NCBI RefSeq assembly: GCF_032118995.1
Contig: NC_092667.1
Span: 418,931-482,930 of the forward strand
Direction: 5' to 3'
Length of the DNA: 64,000 nt
Source: Asterias amurensis
Lineage: Eukaryota > Echinodermata > Asteroidea > Forcipulatida > Asteriidae
The first letter of the stretch is position 1, and each line of letters begins with the position of its first letter. A program made the position numbers and the translations under genes. Below are positions 20,601 to 35,600 of the stretch, one piece after another. The notes under the pieces are model-generated. The model searched no databases. It worked only from the letters and a program-made list of their open reading frames with translations, and was not told where the DNA came from.

Positions 20601-23600
20601 TTAAAATCTATACTTGCCCGAGAAATGAAATTAATATTAATGTAAAATACAAAATGGGGACTTTGTAACAAAGCAGTGAGTCTGGAATAAATATGTATAT
20701 TTCCACATCACATCTCATTCTGTGTGATGAGCAGAAACAAATCATACTCTATGTTGATAATTAAACAAAACAACATAGGCTTAATTCAAATTATTAAACT
20801 GACAATGTTTCTTTGATTCAGGCAAGTGTAAAACCAGCACACAACTTTGACAAGGACCATGATTGTCAGGCTCTCAGGAAGGCCATGAAAGGATTGGGTA
20901 AGCTTCATTCTCAGAGGGGAAAAATTAACAACCCAATAAAGGCACTGGACACCTGTCATACATGTAGATGTCATATCCCAACATAATTATGCTTAAAATA
21001 ACAAATCTTTGAATATGTTAACTCAATATTGTTCAACAAACATTTGCAAGAGAACATTGAATGAAAAAAAAAGACTTGTTGCAGATTCGGATTTTTGTGT
21101 GCTTTCAGATGCCTATAAAAGGCTTCAAACCTCAATATTTGAGTGAGAGATTACTACATTTTCAAAAAAAAATATGTAATGAGAGGGAGCCGTTACTCAC
21201 AATGTTTTATACTATCAACCGCTCTCAATTGCTCGTTACCTAAGAAGTTTTTTATGCTAACAACTATTTTGAATACATACCAAAAGTGTCCAGTGCCTTT
21301 AATCATGAATATCTTGCTGTCGTTAAAATGTTTTTGACGAATGTGAAACAAAATCAGGAAAGGTTTCACCCACTGTACAGTCTTGTCAAGGTATTCATCA
21401 TACAACTAAGAAGTAAACAAACTCCAACACAACATCAACAAAATCAGTTTTTCAAAACAGGACATCAAATTCAAAACAATGAAAAAGTGGTAAATCTTGA
21501 ATATTTCTCCCGTATTTCCGAAGAATTAAGACAATCTTGCAGGACAGCTTCTAACAACTTATAGTTAATACTGTTCAATCATTCTTAATTAACTTTTTAA
21601 ACGGCAATGTTAACTGCAAACTTAAGAGAATCTCGGAATGGCTCTGAAAGTTTTAATAAAGTCGACGACTCGACATGGATGTCACATCAATGTTTGTTAG
21701 GGAAGTCGGTTCATTTCAATCACCAGTTTGTTTTCTTCCCCCAACCAACCTGTAAACAATTCTGCTTAGATTAAAACTACACATTATTGTGTAACAGTTT
21801 TTTTTTACACATGTATTATAATGCCTAATTGTTTCGGTAGCAGCAATCGAAATCACTTAAAAATACACGTTTTGTAAATTTTTGAATAATTTATTTTAAC
21901 GGTATTTCAGATGGATTGTTATCTATAATCTATGATATTTCCGATTGAAAGTAAATTTTTATTTCCATAGTAAGCAATTTTTAAGCCTTTAAATTGTTTT
22001 AAAGTTCTTAAACGAGCGTCTTAGTAAAAACTACAACCTGGAAACAAAGCAAAACATATGCATTAATGTTTCGATCAGACGAAGAAAAATTATCCAGTTA
22101 AAAGTGTTAAATCCTTTCAACATTGTTTAATTTTGTTTTATAACGAGATTTTAAATGTTTATGGGCTTTGTGGCATTGTGTGGTGAGTGTGCCAAGTAGA
22201 TTTTGTTCTTGAGAGAACTGTCTTGCCTTCAGAACTGAGAAGTCCCCCGAATTCTAAAAATCTACTCCGCGGTGTAGAATAAGACAGCAAGAACAAGCTC
22301 TCTGGAAAGTAGATACACACATGGAATTACCGCAAACCAATATAGTTCGATGTCTGCCGCCAACATTTCTAGCATCGTTTCTCTTGTCTTGGTAGCAATA
22401 ACAATAAAAAATGAACTATTTTTGTAATTTGGATTCCATGGGACGCACAACAAGCTGTCAATAGAGTCAAGAGGCGGTAAGAAATATAAATATATCTATA
22501 CAAATATTGTGTATACACATGTACTATTATGACAGGTACGGATGAACAGGCGATTGTTGACGTACTGGCTGCCCGCTCGAATGCTCAGCGACAAGAACTA
22601 TTGCTGCATTACAAGGCTGCATATGGCAGGGTTAGTATTTTCTCAACTGTTTAGTAGAACTTGAACACTGTCAATACGAATCGATCCGCAATTACAATGT
22701 ACATGTATGGTATACGGTAGAGCATAGCAAGCAGTGAGTGGTTAAAGGCCCTGAAGCCGATTTCACGAAACGCTTGGATTAATCCTAACTCGAGTTAGGA
22801 CAAGTAACCCGTCCTAACTTAGGATGGGTTCAATGCGTCCTACGCATTTGGATACGGAACTGAACCCGTCCTAAGTCCTAAGATTAATCCTAAGTTAGGA
22901 AGAGTTTGGTGAAATCGACGGCTGGATACCAGTGGTAATTGTCAAAGACCAGTTTCCTCACTTGATGTATCTCAACATAATTATGCATACAAATAACAAA
23001 CCTGTGAAAATTTGGACGCAATTGGTAATCGCAGTTGCAAGAAAATAATGAAAGAAAAAAACACCATTGTTGCACAAATTTGCGTGCTTTAAGATGACCC
23101 CAAAAAGGCTTCAGGACTGAAGTCTAATATTATTTGAATGAGAATTTACTTCTATATCAAAAACTACGTTACTTCAGATAAAGCCGTTTCTCACAAGGTG
23201 TTATAAAATAAAGTCCTCTCCACTGCTCATTACTAAGAATGTTTTTATGCTAACAATTATTTTTTTAATAATTACCAATAGTGTACAGTGCCTTTAAGCA
23301 GTAATGACTATTATAATGCCATGTCAATACTCAATGACACGTGAACTGAGGGATAATTTTATTCGTGCGATCCCAGACATGCTGTGTATTCACGTATAGT
23401 TTATCGTATATAGACTGACATAGTCTGAAGTTCAGCTATTACGACTATATAACAACAATTTACTTTGCCTGTATATCCGTCCATTTAAAACCAGCAGACC
23501 CTAACCACAGCACCAAAACATCTGCTATTAATAACCGTCCATTAATATAGAATGTAAGTCGAAAGCAGAGTTGCCCTAAAAAATACCCCCATATAAAGGC

Positions 23601-26600
23601 ATAAGAATGAAAATGTCTATTTATTATTGTGCGACAGTAAAACCTCGGAATGCTTGTTTTTGCTTCTTTTTATCAACAATTATAACAAAATTAATATTAG
23701 CTTTTTTTAATAGAAATAAATAAAATACCGTCGCAACAACATATGTATTTGAGTATAGAGTTATTTTGAACTGTTTTTTTATCCACTTGTAGAAGCCATG
23801 TCCAGGATTACTTTGCTTGTAGGAACATTGTGTGTTTCTATATTTGCCAGGTAGATTATGTTATTTTTAGAACTTGATAATATTCTAATACCACGGAGTA
23901 GATTTTCTGAATTAAGTAGACTTCTCGTTGAACTGTCCTGCGTATAAACCAAATTGGCGGAAGGTAGAAAATATGTCGTTAAAGTTAAGGAGAATGGACG
24001 AAAAAGTGTTGATTCGTGAATAGAATGTACGAGCCAAAGACGAGTACATTGTATCCACGAATCTACAGTTAAGAGTCTATTCTCTGACTTACACTATTTC
24101 CCCCATTGGTTATATAACAGTTTCAATGAGTTGGGTTTCTCAATAGTAACAATTAACACTAGTTAGTCTATCTAATTTCGTATACGTTAACAAACGACGG
24201 TTGGTCACATTTTATAATTATTTTACAAAATAATGCATTATTTAGTGCTTGCAACATTATCGAGTACAACGTCAGTTTGCTCAGCTAACAATAAATTTGG
24301 TTACTAAAGTGATTTTCCTAAACTGGAAAATGTTTTTGTAAAATTGAAAGATAACATATTCAGCTAGCCAATGTTTGGTTGCACTTCATTATATCTTTCA
24401 GTTTGGAAAGACAGTAATTTTCAAGTTGAACTATTACACTAAACTGTAGATTATGTTACGAATCTACACTTAACGAATCTACAGTTAATTGTAGATTCGT
24501 AAAAATAATCTACACTTGTCAACAATAGAGTGACGTCACAGAAAGAGTTTAATAAGCAGTAGTTGATAAGCAGGGAAGAAGTCTCCCGAATTCCGAAAAG
24601 ATTTACTCCACGGTAGAATATCAAGCAAGACGAAACGTCAAAGAACATAATCTACCTTTTAAAGGCAGTGGACACTATTGGTAATTACTCAAAATAGTTA
24701 TTAGCATAAAACCTTACTTGGTAAAGAGTAATGGGGAGCTGTTGATAGTATAAAACATTGTGAGAAAAAGCTCCCTCTGAAGTAACGTAGTTTTCGAGAA
24801 AGAAGTAATTTTCCACGAATTCGATTTCGAGACCTCAGAATTAGATTTTGAGGTCTCGAAATGAAGCATCGGAAAGCACACAACTTCGTGTGACAAGAGT
24901 GTTTTTTCTTTCATTATTATCTCGCAACTTCGACGACCAATTGGGCTCAAATTTTCACAGGTTTGTTATTATGCATATGTTGAGATACACCAAGTGAGAA
25001 GACTGCATGGTCTTTGACAGTTACCAATAGTGTCCATTGCTTCAAGTAGATACACGGTGTTTGATACCTCTCACCATGCAATGCTTCATATCCCATTTAC
25101 ATTTCCATGATGTTATCCATTTATAGGATCTTATGAAAGACTTGAAGAGTGAGCTGGGAGGTAATTTTGAGGATGCTGTTCTTGCTTTGATGAGCCTACC
25201 ACCGGTGTATGATGCAAAGTGCCTTAAGAAAGCAATGAAGGTATGGAATGAGTGAACAACTGACCTTTTTGCCCGATCCAAGGCAACATATCCCATTAAA
25301 TCACGCATCACTCAGTGATTCTTTTCGTTGATACAGTGATTTCATTTTCACTACCTTATGGAGACCGGGAACAAAACAGAAAAGGGGAAATAGAAGGACC
25401 CCATAGGGAAATAGAAGGACCCTATAGGGAAATAGAAGGACCCCATAGGGAAATAGAAGGACCCCATAGGGAAATAGAAGGACCCCATAGGGAAATAGAA
25501 GGACCCCATAGGGAAATAGAAGGACCCTATAGGGAAATAGAAGGACCCCATAGGGAAATAGAAGGACCCTATAGGGAAATAGAAGGACCCCATAGGGAAA
25601 TAGAAGGACCCCATAGGGAAATAGAAGGACCCTATAGGGAAATAGAAGGACCCCATAGGGAAATAGAAGGACCCCATAGGGAAATTCTTAAGACCTGGGT
25701 GCTCCACAAGGAATGTTGTATACAAAGTTTAAGAGAAAATCTACAGGGACAATGGAAAGGACAAAAGATGTCTCCACAGGGATGCAAAAAAGGGAAAGTG
25801 TGTAGTAATAACTTTACACCGGACATGAATCAGCAGATTTCAAGTCGGCAATGGGGGACAGAAAGGCTTGGGGAACCATTGTGATTCGAGGACATCACTT
25901 TAAGCAAGCAGGCAAGCAGTAGGTGTAGTAATAAAAGAGTAAATATCACATCCACACAATGCATTAAGGTCAAGTTTAAACAGGATTTATCGCCTAGTCA
26001 AAAAACCTATCGCACAACGGCTGTCTAAAAATACCAATACACTTTTGAATGCTGCCAAATAAATAACTGAAACGGTTCTGTGGAAAAGGTTGACTTGTAT
26101 GGATAGCGTATGGACCCAACTTTCATATGACACCAATAAGTCTGAAAATAATTAATGCTAGGGTGAGCACCGCTCACTTTTGTAAACGGTATTGGAAGTA
26201 AGTTGCGCATCAAGAAATAGCCTTCCAATTTGTGAGAGGAAGTCCTTGGGAGCTTACAAAAATGAGGGTGATATGGCAAATTCATGATCAATTGCGATCA
26301 GTTTGGGGTTGCTGAGTGATTTTTATGGTTTATTAAACTAAACTTATGCATGAGTGAACAGGAATGTAATTTTTTTATTGTAGCGTTGTAACTTTCCCTG
26401 GTAGACTCAGTGGTGTGTTCATGGGAGTCAGGATGGGGTGATGGTACATGTTGCAAATTCCATATTACAAAGGTTTTTTTTTTACATCTGTGATTTTGAA
26501 TGAAACTTTCACCCCACATTTCAGTTATTGTAAGATTAGTTGAACATCTCATTGATTTACTTCAATAATCATCTGGGGATTATGTCAATTGATTACACAT

Positions 26601-29600
26601 ATAAACCCCTTCCCCAGAATCATATGTTTTTTTTATTCGGCAGTGACCAAAGAGTTAAAGAAAAAGTACGTAAATAAACGCATTGCTCACAATGAAACGA
26701 GGTTCGAAATGCCTATACTTAATAATAATAATAATAGCCAGTTTTTATATCGCGCTTATCCGTAGTTGGTTGTTTTTACAATTGATGTTCATTTATTCGT
26801 TGAACCATTTACGCTTAATGAGTAGAAGGGGGAGAGACTGCACTAATATAGTGTGAGTCAAGCTGCTACCAGGTTGTGGAATTCCCTTCCTCGTATTATC
26901 GTATGGCGTATGATCGCCGTTAAAATCTAGCAATTTACACCTAACACCTACATCTAAATGTTGTCGTTAAGTTACTGCTCATTGTTGTTTTTTAAACAGC
27001 TACCTGAGCGGAATGTTTTCAACAGAAATGGTATTTTTACTTGTTTATAATGTACTTAATAAATGTTAAATTTGCATCGGCTTTATCCCCGATGCAAATT
27101 TAACATCTATTAAATCGTTTGCAGTACCCGCTGCTAAAACATAGGATTCGAACTGCCTCTAGCTACCGGGCAATCTCGGTGGTCTAGTTGGTATGACACT
27201 GCTCTAGAATTGCAAAGGTCGTTGGCTCGAATCCCACCCGGGAAAGTACTGAGTATACAGTGCTACACACATCGGTGTATATGGGTAAAAACCATATAAT
27301 GAACTTGTTCACCATTTTAATGTAATTTTGAAATGTGTACACTTCTGAACTTTTTTCGTAATTATCGATTAAAAAATCAGGCCCCTCCCTAAAGATTTTT
27401 TGAAAAACTAAAAACACTTCTGCCGTTGAGACCGGGCGTCAAAGGACAATGCCGCTGACGTCATTTGTGGGAGTTTGCTTTGTTATACATCCACGCTGCA
27501 ACAAAGCGGCTTTATCTACTTATGACGTTTTGAGAGTGATTACGTAACGGGGATTTTCGCAAATCTCACAGAAAAGCTCTGGACAAGGGCATACACAATT
27601 TTTTTTTTTTTTTTACACAATTGAAACCTATTCATAATCATATGACTCGATTTCCTTATTCATCGAAAACATTTTAAGTGGAATTCAGCAAAGTTCACGA
27701 CTTGACATTTTCGTTCAAGCAGGTCTTTAAGTATTGTTTACCTAATCATACCTCATACGATATTGCTTGTTTTAAATTTGACATAAATGTACGCTATTGT
27801 TTTATTGTTTTGTATTGAAAAAAATGTACTGAATGCATACGATTCTACCATGCCACTTGTACGATAATGGCGTCCCCACTAGACTTTGGTCCACTATTGC
27901 TGGTCACGACCCGGCTACGGATAAACGTGGGCAGAACTTCCAGATTCCCGACCTAGGAGATCCCACCCCGATCAAACCACGCTCATTGAGATCCTTCCAC
28001 GTTTGGCCCACGATTGGTCCGGATTGGTCCGGATTGGTCACGCTCTCGGCCACTTTTCCATCGTAAGCGGCGTCTATGTGTGAACGGGGTATAACACACT
28101 CCATCTCTTCAAAAATAGACTTTAAATAGACTTTAAATCAGGCCATGATGTTATTAATTTTGCTTGTACATTTTGTGCTGTATCTGCATCATTACATTGT
28201 TTGTTTGTATCGTTCATTTTTCGTCAGTTTTTTGTATTAATAGCGTTCCGATCTTTGTGGGCGCTATCAAAATGTCTATGTAGGTATAAAGTCATCTTGA
28301 AACACTTAATCATGGACAGGGACATTAGTTATCGTCAAATTGTTTCATCTGCAGGGTTTAGGAACAGATGAAGATGTTCTGGTTGAGATTATGTGTGCCA
28401 GAACAAACGAGGTAAGAATAGCTCTTAAACTTCACATGAAACGCCATACGCAATCATCGACTACATTGCATTATTTACCTCATTCCGTTTCTCACAATGT
28501 TTTATACTATCAATAGCGCCCCATTACTCGTTACCAAGTAAGGTTTTATGCTAATAATTAATTTGAGTAATTACCATCAGTGTCCACTACCTTTAATGTT
28601 TATGAATGACGAACATATGCAGCAAACAGTTTGAAGAATCTAGCCTTTAAAGCCATGATTGAACCCTTTCGGTTCAGAAAAAAAAAAGTTCACAGATTTA
28701 CAAATAACTTACAGGGTTTACAGAAGGCAATGGTGAAAGACTTCTCTTGAAATATTATTCCATGAAATGCTTTAGTTTTTGAGAAAACAGCAAAACGAAA
28801 TTCTCGTTGACGAGAATTACGGATTTATTTTAAACACATGTCATGACACGGCGAAACGCGCGGAAACAAGGGGGGGGGGGGGTTTCCGTTGTTTTCTCCC
28901 GACTCCGATGACCGATTGAGCCTAAATTTTCACAGGATTGTTATTTGATATAGAAGTTGTGATACACAAAGTTTGGGCCTTGGACAACACTGTTTACCGA
29001 AAGGGTCCAATGGCTTTAAAGATGTGTGTAACCGTAAGTGCACTGTAAGTTACAGGCATATTATTTTAAAGTTGATCGCACACTCTAAAATCACCGGGTC
29101 ACGACTTTGTTTCCAACAAAATTGCAAGAGAATAATGAAACAAAAAACACCGTTGCTGCAAAAACGTGAGTGCTTTCAGATGCCAATTAAAAGGGTTCGG
29201 GCCTGAAGTTTTTTTTTTTATTTGAGTGAGAAATTACTTCTTTCTAAAAAGCTACGTCACTTCAGAACGAAACCGTTCTCAGTCAGTTTTATACTAACAG
29301 CCAGTTCTCGTTACCAAGTACATTTGTTATGCTCAGAAACAATTATTTGGAATAATTAGCAATAAAGCAATACACGTTGTATTATCTATTCTTATTCCTG
29401 GAATCGATTTGATATGTGTCACCTACATTGGAACCTTAAAAAATTCTCTCCCGCCATTTATTTTCTCACATGTATATTCAACTTTCATTTCGCTTTTGCT
29501 GCAATTCATGCGTGACTATAGCTGAAACAGCACATCTGTTTTAATTTTCGCTTTTGGTACATACTCAAATAGCTGTTAGCATAATTAACATAGTTAATAA

Positions 29601-32600
29601 CGAGCAATGGGTAGTTGTTGATATAAGTCATAAAATGATACGATGTGTACTTATTATGAGATACAGTCCATAATATTATGACTTGTACTAAAGTCATTGT
29701 TACTGAAGATTTCTCTACGAATGTCACGTCAACACTTCTGTAGATCCCACTTGTCCATCGAAGACAATTAATCTCCTTCTGCCAAAAAGATTACCAATGA
29801 CTAATGTTGCTTGCAATATGGTTTTGATTTCCTGCAATCTGTTTTGTTTTTTGTTTCTATAGCAACTGAAAGCCATCAAGGCTGCTTATAAAACTGGTGA
29901 GTGTTCCCTGTAGACTGCGGCTTTTGACACAATGAAAAGGAAATGAGTATTTTGTACATTTGTAATAAACCATGATGAATTGAACCGAATCGAATTTTTG
30001 TGTGTATCCTTATGCTCTATTTTTATTAAACAGGACAACATTTACCTTCTGACTCGGCAATAACAGATACTTGTGTAGAAAAGCAAAATAATCAATACAA
30101 ACACATATCACACTAATTGATTTCCTGAAAATTAATCTACTCGACGTGAGTCAATATGTAGGAACACGTGAAGCAAGCAATGTTAACATTGTTATAATAC
30201 ATAATTCATGTGTACATGTATATAGGTCAGTTTTGCACTAAATAAAAATATTTCAACTTTATTTTCAAAAAATAAATATCAAAGTCTTGTATAGCGAACG
30301 TATCTACCAAACAAGGTACTCAAGTGATTAATTCTGAGACCCAATTATTTAGCAGCTTGTAAGGGTTTACAAGGTGCTACGGCGCATACAGCAGCCACAG
30401 CCAGGAACATCGGGGCATACCCCTTCTATTTTCGACAATATAACAAATAAATATAACACATGGGACCAACGGCTTTATGTCCCATCCAAAGGACGAATCA
30501 ATGGTTAAGTGTTTTGCTTAAGGACACAGTGTCACGGCTGGGGTTTCGAACCCACACTTCGTTGATTAGAAACACCAGAGTTTGAATTCGGTGCTCTTAC
30601 ACGCTCAGCCTCGACACTTCCATGCCTGTATTCATAAAGAGAATGAGATTGACCGGTGTTCTTGTACATACAAGCTATAAAGCTACAGACAATGCTATCG
30701 ATTCGATACTTTAGAGAATGATTTTTATTGTGTGTGATGTTCAGAATGCAAAAGTGACTTGGAGAAAGATCTTTCGGGAGAAACAAGCGGAGATTTCAAG
30801 CGTGTTCTGATCGGTCTAAGCACAGTAAGTTTAAGTTGACAAAGTCATGTACATGTATCCTTAATCTTTGTAGACTTGTGGACAAGTTAAACTCCATTCA
30901 GTTGCTCTGATGAATGACAGACGATCTGCCCAGTGCACATTGCATGCATTGTCCGCTTTAAACCGGCGATTCCGCAATTACATTGTTTTGTATTATTCTA
31001 CTTAAAGGGCAATTTGGGCCCCAGAATGCGGGCTTTTTAAATTATTTAACATGTGGTTAACCTACACGTTAGGAGCATTTGGAGAAAATGGCTAAGAAGG
31101 TCTTTATACGTCATAAGTCGTACGTTCGCTTAGGTAGCGTTCCATGCTAGATACCTACTAGAACCCTTTTAAGTGTTCAATCCTCAAGACGCCAAACACT
31201 TAATCAAAATGAAACTTCCAGGTTAGCACCCCAAATAATAAAAGTTCACTAATCAATGTATATTTGTTATTAGGCTGCACGTGATGAGAACCCCAATGTT
31301 GATGCTGGTAAAGTTGAAGAAGACGCACAAGCTCTGCAAAAGGTACGATCCCATACATCAAAAGTAATTCACATGTATAGTCCTATATCACAGAGCTCGG
31401 GGAAGTACTGAGTTAAGCCCGGTTCATACTTCTTGCGAATGCGAATGCGAATGCGAAGCAAATTTGACGTCACAACCCTCCTTTCGCAGCGATATTCGCA
31501 AGTGAGTTGAGCAAGTTGAACTACTGCGGATTATTCGTTTGTGACGTCAACATTCGTATCGCATTTGCATTTGCATGAAGTATGAACCGGGCTAACACTG
31601 CTAACACATCGTTGTACATGTATATGGGTAAAACCAGAATTGATATTCTTTATCCCCGATGCAAATTTAACATCTATATGAAATCATTAGGATTTTAAAC
31701 TTTGCATAGTGGAAATACGACATAGAAAGGTTTGCGGTGACACCATGTAATGACTATCTCTAATGAGTTGGCAGGGGTGGTTCTGAAAAGAACGGTTGGT
31801 TTCAACTCGACGTTTCGATCAGTATGCTCTGATCGTCTTCTGCAGAAAGCTTTCTCCAGAAGACGATCAGAAGACGATCAGAGCATAGTGATCGAAACGG
31901 CGAGTTGAGACTCATTAGAGATAGTCATTTCATGGTGTTACTGCAACCTTTCTATATCTATTAAATCGTTTGCTGTACCCGCTTCTAAAACATAGGATTC
32001 AAACTGCCCTAGCTTTATTGGGAAATCTCGGTGGTCTAGTGGTAAGACACTGCTCGAGGTTCGTTGGCTCCGATCCCTGCGTTATATGCCATTGAGCTTT
32101 TTTCCACTATACAGTTCTCACACATCGGTTTATACGGTTGAAACCAAAAATTATAAATCAAAAATCGTTCTGTGAAATAAAAATCAACATTTGAAACAAA
32201 GGTTCTATTATGCCTATGATGTGTTCATATCATTGTTCATGAAAACGTTTTTTTTCTTTTCTTTTTTTAAATTAAAATTGGCATTATATACTTTTAAGTT
32301 TTATTTTGGTTTGTTATTGTTTTGACAACTCCTTAATTCTCAACAGGCAGCAAAAGGTCTTGGTACGGATGAGTCTGAGTTTCAACGAATCCTTGTAGCT
32401 AGAAGCAAAGAGCATCTGAGAGCAGTCTTTGATCAATACGAAAAGGTTTGCTTAGACTCATTAAAGACACTGGACACTGTTGGTAATTGGTCAAACTAAT
32501 CATCATAAAACCTCACTTGGTGGGGAGAGGTTGACAATATAAAACATTGTGAGAAACGGCTCCTTCTGAAGTATCACATATTTCGAAAAAAGTTAATTTT

Positions 32601-35600
32601 CCACGAATTTGATTTCGAGACCTCATAATCAGATTGGAAGTCTCAAAAATCAAGCATCTGAAAGCACACAACTTCGTGTGACAAGGGTGTTTTTTCTTTC
32701 AGTCATATCTCGCAACTTCGATGACCGATTGAGCTCAAACTTTCACAGGTTTGTTACTTTATGCATATGTTGAGAAACACCAAGTGAGAAGACTGGTCTT
32801 TAACAATTACCAATAGTGTCCAGTATCTTTATTAATGTAACGATACCAAGGTTATTAATAATTATTATTAAAGCATACATTTGACTTGGTCGTTATTTGT
32901 TTTCATCCGATAGTCGATAGGATATTGCTTGAAATAGCGCCCTGTTTGATGCCTTCGATCCGAACAAAATGAAATCAAATGTGTTTTCAATAAAACACAA
33001 AAGTTGGTTAGCATAGCACATTCAGCAGCTCTTGAAATATTTCTTTATACAAGTTCCTTATGGGTGCCGTAAATCCATGCCGCATGTATGCTACATTGAT
33101 CCGTTTTACTATAATAAATCGTTAAGTGGTTGATATCCAACTTATGTGAAGGTTGCTTCACACCATTTAATGGTCGAAAAGAAATGGTCCGTGGAACATA
33201 ATGGTCAGAAGTGGGTCAGACGTTTGTCGGACTTAACAGGTCTGAATGGTTTGTCCACCGTCGAACAAAATGGCGCATTGCGCACAATGGGTCGGACATT
33301 ATGATTTGTCGGACATAATGGTCGGACGTGGGTCGGACGTTTTGGTTTGTATGACATGATGGTTTCTCACTGTCGGACATTATGGTGCGTTGCGCACAAT
33401 GTGTAGGACACATGATTGTCGGACATAATGGTCAGACGCGGGTCGGACGTTTGTCGGACAAAATGGGTTTGACAATAGTTTGTCCACTGTCGGACAAAAT
33501 GGGTTTGACGATAGTTTGTCCAACCATGGAGGAAGGAATAGAAGGAGCTCGAACGAAGGGACATCAAAAGTCGAACTTGCGGTACCGCGGTCGTTTAACA
33601 ACACCTTGTAATCACCGACATACCTTACACAGACAATGGGCGAACTGGCGTATGTGAGTTTGCGCGTGCGCACTTGGTTCTTCACTCAACCATGTGTCGT
33701 ATGTCGTATGGATATAATACAGAAAAACAACTTTTTTGAGACCTGATAAAAATTTTGTACACTTGTGCTCACCAAATCGAAAAAAACACAATTGAATACC
33801 AACAACCCTCGTGTGCTATTACCCAAATTTTGAACCACCGCTAGTGACTGGAAAGTAAAAAGAAATGAAAAAATATGCCATGATGTTTCAGTGAAACACC
33901 ACAAATGGTAGATGAAAACGTGTGTATTCACAATTCTTGTCTCCAATGGTTCAACTTTACACGAAGGCAACGGTGCAGAGCGGCGGTACCGCACGCTCTG
34001 TACAAAGAAATCTAATCCTGCTCGTTAATCGGCCGTCCAGCTGGAGGTCTCCTATCTTTTTCCACTGGTTAGAAGAGGGCATTGTCAGGGTATTCTTTTG
34101 TTACTCTGCGGTTTTGCAGTCCGTTTGAGCTCCTTCTATTCCTTCCTCCATGGTCCAACGTTGGACATAATGGTGCGTTGCGTACAAGGGATTTTACGTA
34201 ATTGTTTGTCGGACATACTGTGGGGACAAACGATTTATGACCATTTACTTTTATTTGTATGTTTATTTTTAGCTCACAGGCAAGTCGGTTGGGTCTACCG
34301 TCAAAAGTGAAATGTCAGGCAATCTGAAAAACGCCTACCTGTCCATTGGTAAATATTGATCAAGTATCTTAGCCTAAAAGTTCATAATGATAAAGTCCTT
34401 GTTCAACTCGGGTCTTATACCTTCTTGACAGTGTGAGACTTGAACTATCTCAATAATATCAACATCGAAGTTTATAACATACCTTTTTCTATATTAAATT
34501 TGGTTTTTACCCATACATCACATCTATACACCTCTTTCTAGTTCTGTATCCGGGTTGGGCAAAGGAAATGTTGACTGGTTACAGCGCCCTCTAACGATGT
34601 GAACTGTGAACAGCCTCTAAAAAACTGAATCCGGTGAAACTAAATGCGTTCCTTTAGTTATTTATTCCCTTCTGATTTAGAAATTGTTGACTAAAACAGT
34701 TGAGTAAAAACCCTGAAAAGTTTCTTTTCTTATAAAATATTGCAGACCAAGGTGTGTTATAAAAAATATGGACTGGCGTAAATCGGCCACTACAAAACGT
34801 CTATCCCTCTTTCAGAAATAGATCTCTTCTTTGGTCACTCAAAGTCCCTTGGTGGAATAGATGTGCACCATTGACCTCATTGCCATGTGTATAATTTGGT
34901 CCCTACACTTTGAACAACCTACTTCCAACTTGATTGATCGCATTTGACCCGAAAAGGAAATTTTTAACAAACTTGAAATTTTTAACCGTTGACGATATGA
35001 AGTAACACCGACTCATACACGATATAAGGCATGCCTTTTACCATGGAGTACATAAGAGCTGTAGCACCAGTAATAGACCAATCAGTTGAATTAGGTCCTA
35101 CTCAAATACAAAAAACCACATCCAACGAAGTAAGGAGAGAACTACTTTATTTCATGTCAATTAGCCGGGTGTAAGTTATTATTTCACGCACCGCTTGTGT
35201 ACAAAAATAACAGAAGCCCGTAAGACTTAAAGCAGCTGTTAAATTAATGTTAACATTTATTGTTTGACTCTTTTTCTTTGTTAAACTCAAGTGTCTTACT
35301 TCCATAACCCACACGAGTTCTTTGCTGATCAACTTAACAAAGCAATGAAGGGAGCTGGAACGGACGAGAAGCAACTTATCCGGATAGTCGTATCCCGAAG
35401 TGAGGTAAACAACAAAACTTTTAATATTAATTTTGCAGTCTTTCATAAAATGATGGTGCTGTCCATTGGGGACTTTTGGGACGCTTGGTGGCAGCAGACT
35501 TAACAGGTTAAACTCACTACTCTCGGTAATGTGCGAATGCTCAGAACTACGTAAGCAATGGAAATTTATCTGGCAAGTCTGCTGCCACCTTGCGTTCAAA

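Noticed and set aside
27162-27240. tRNA gene
   Set aside because: A and B boxes are present but no closing acceptor stem, and the same segment with the same flanks recurs three more times; it is a SINE.
33216-33657. ORFs on both strands around 33.2-33.7 kb
   Set aside because: Satellite-like GTCGGACATAATGG units; no gene context beyond annexin 1 intron 9.
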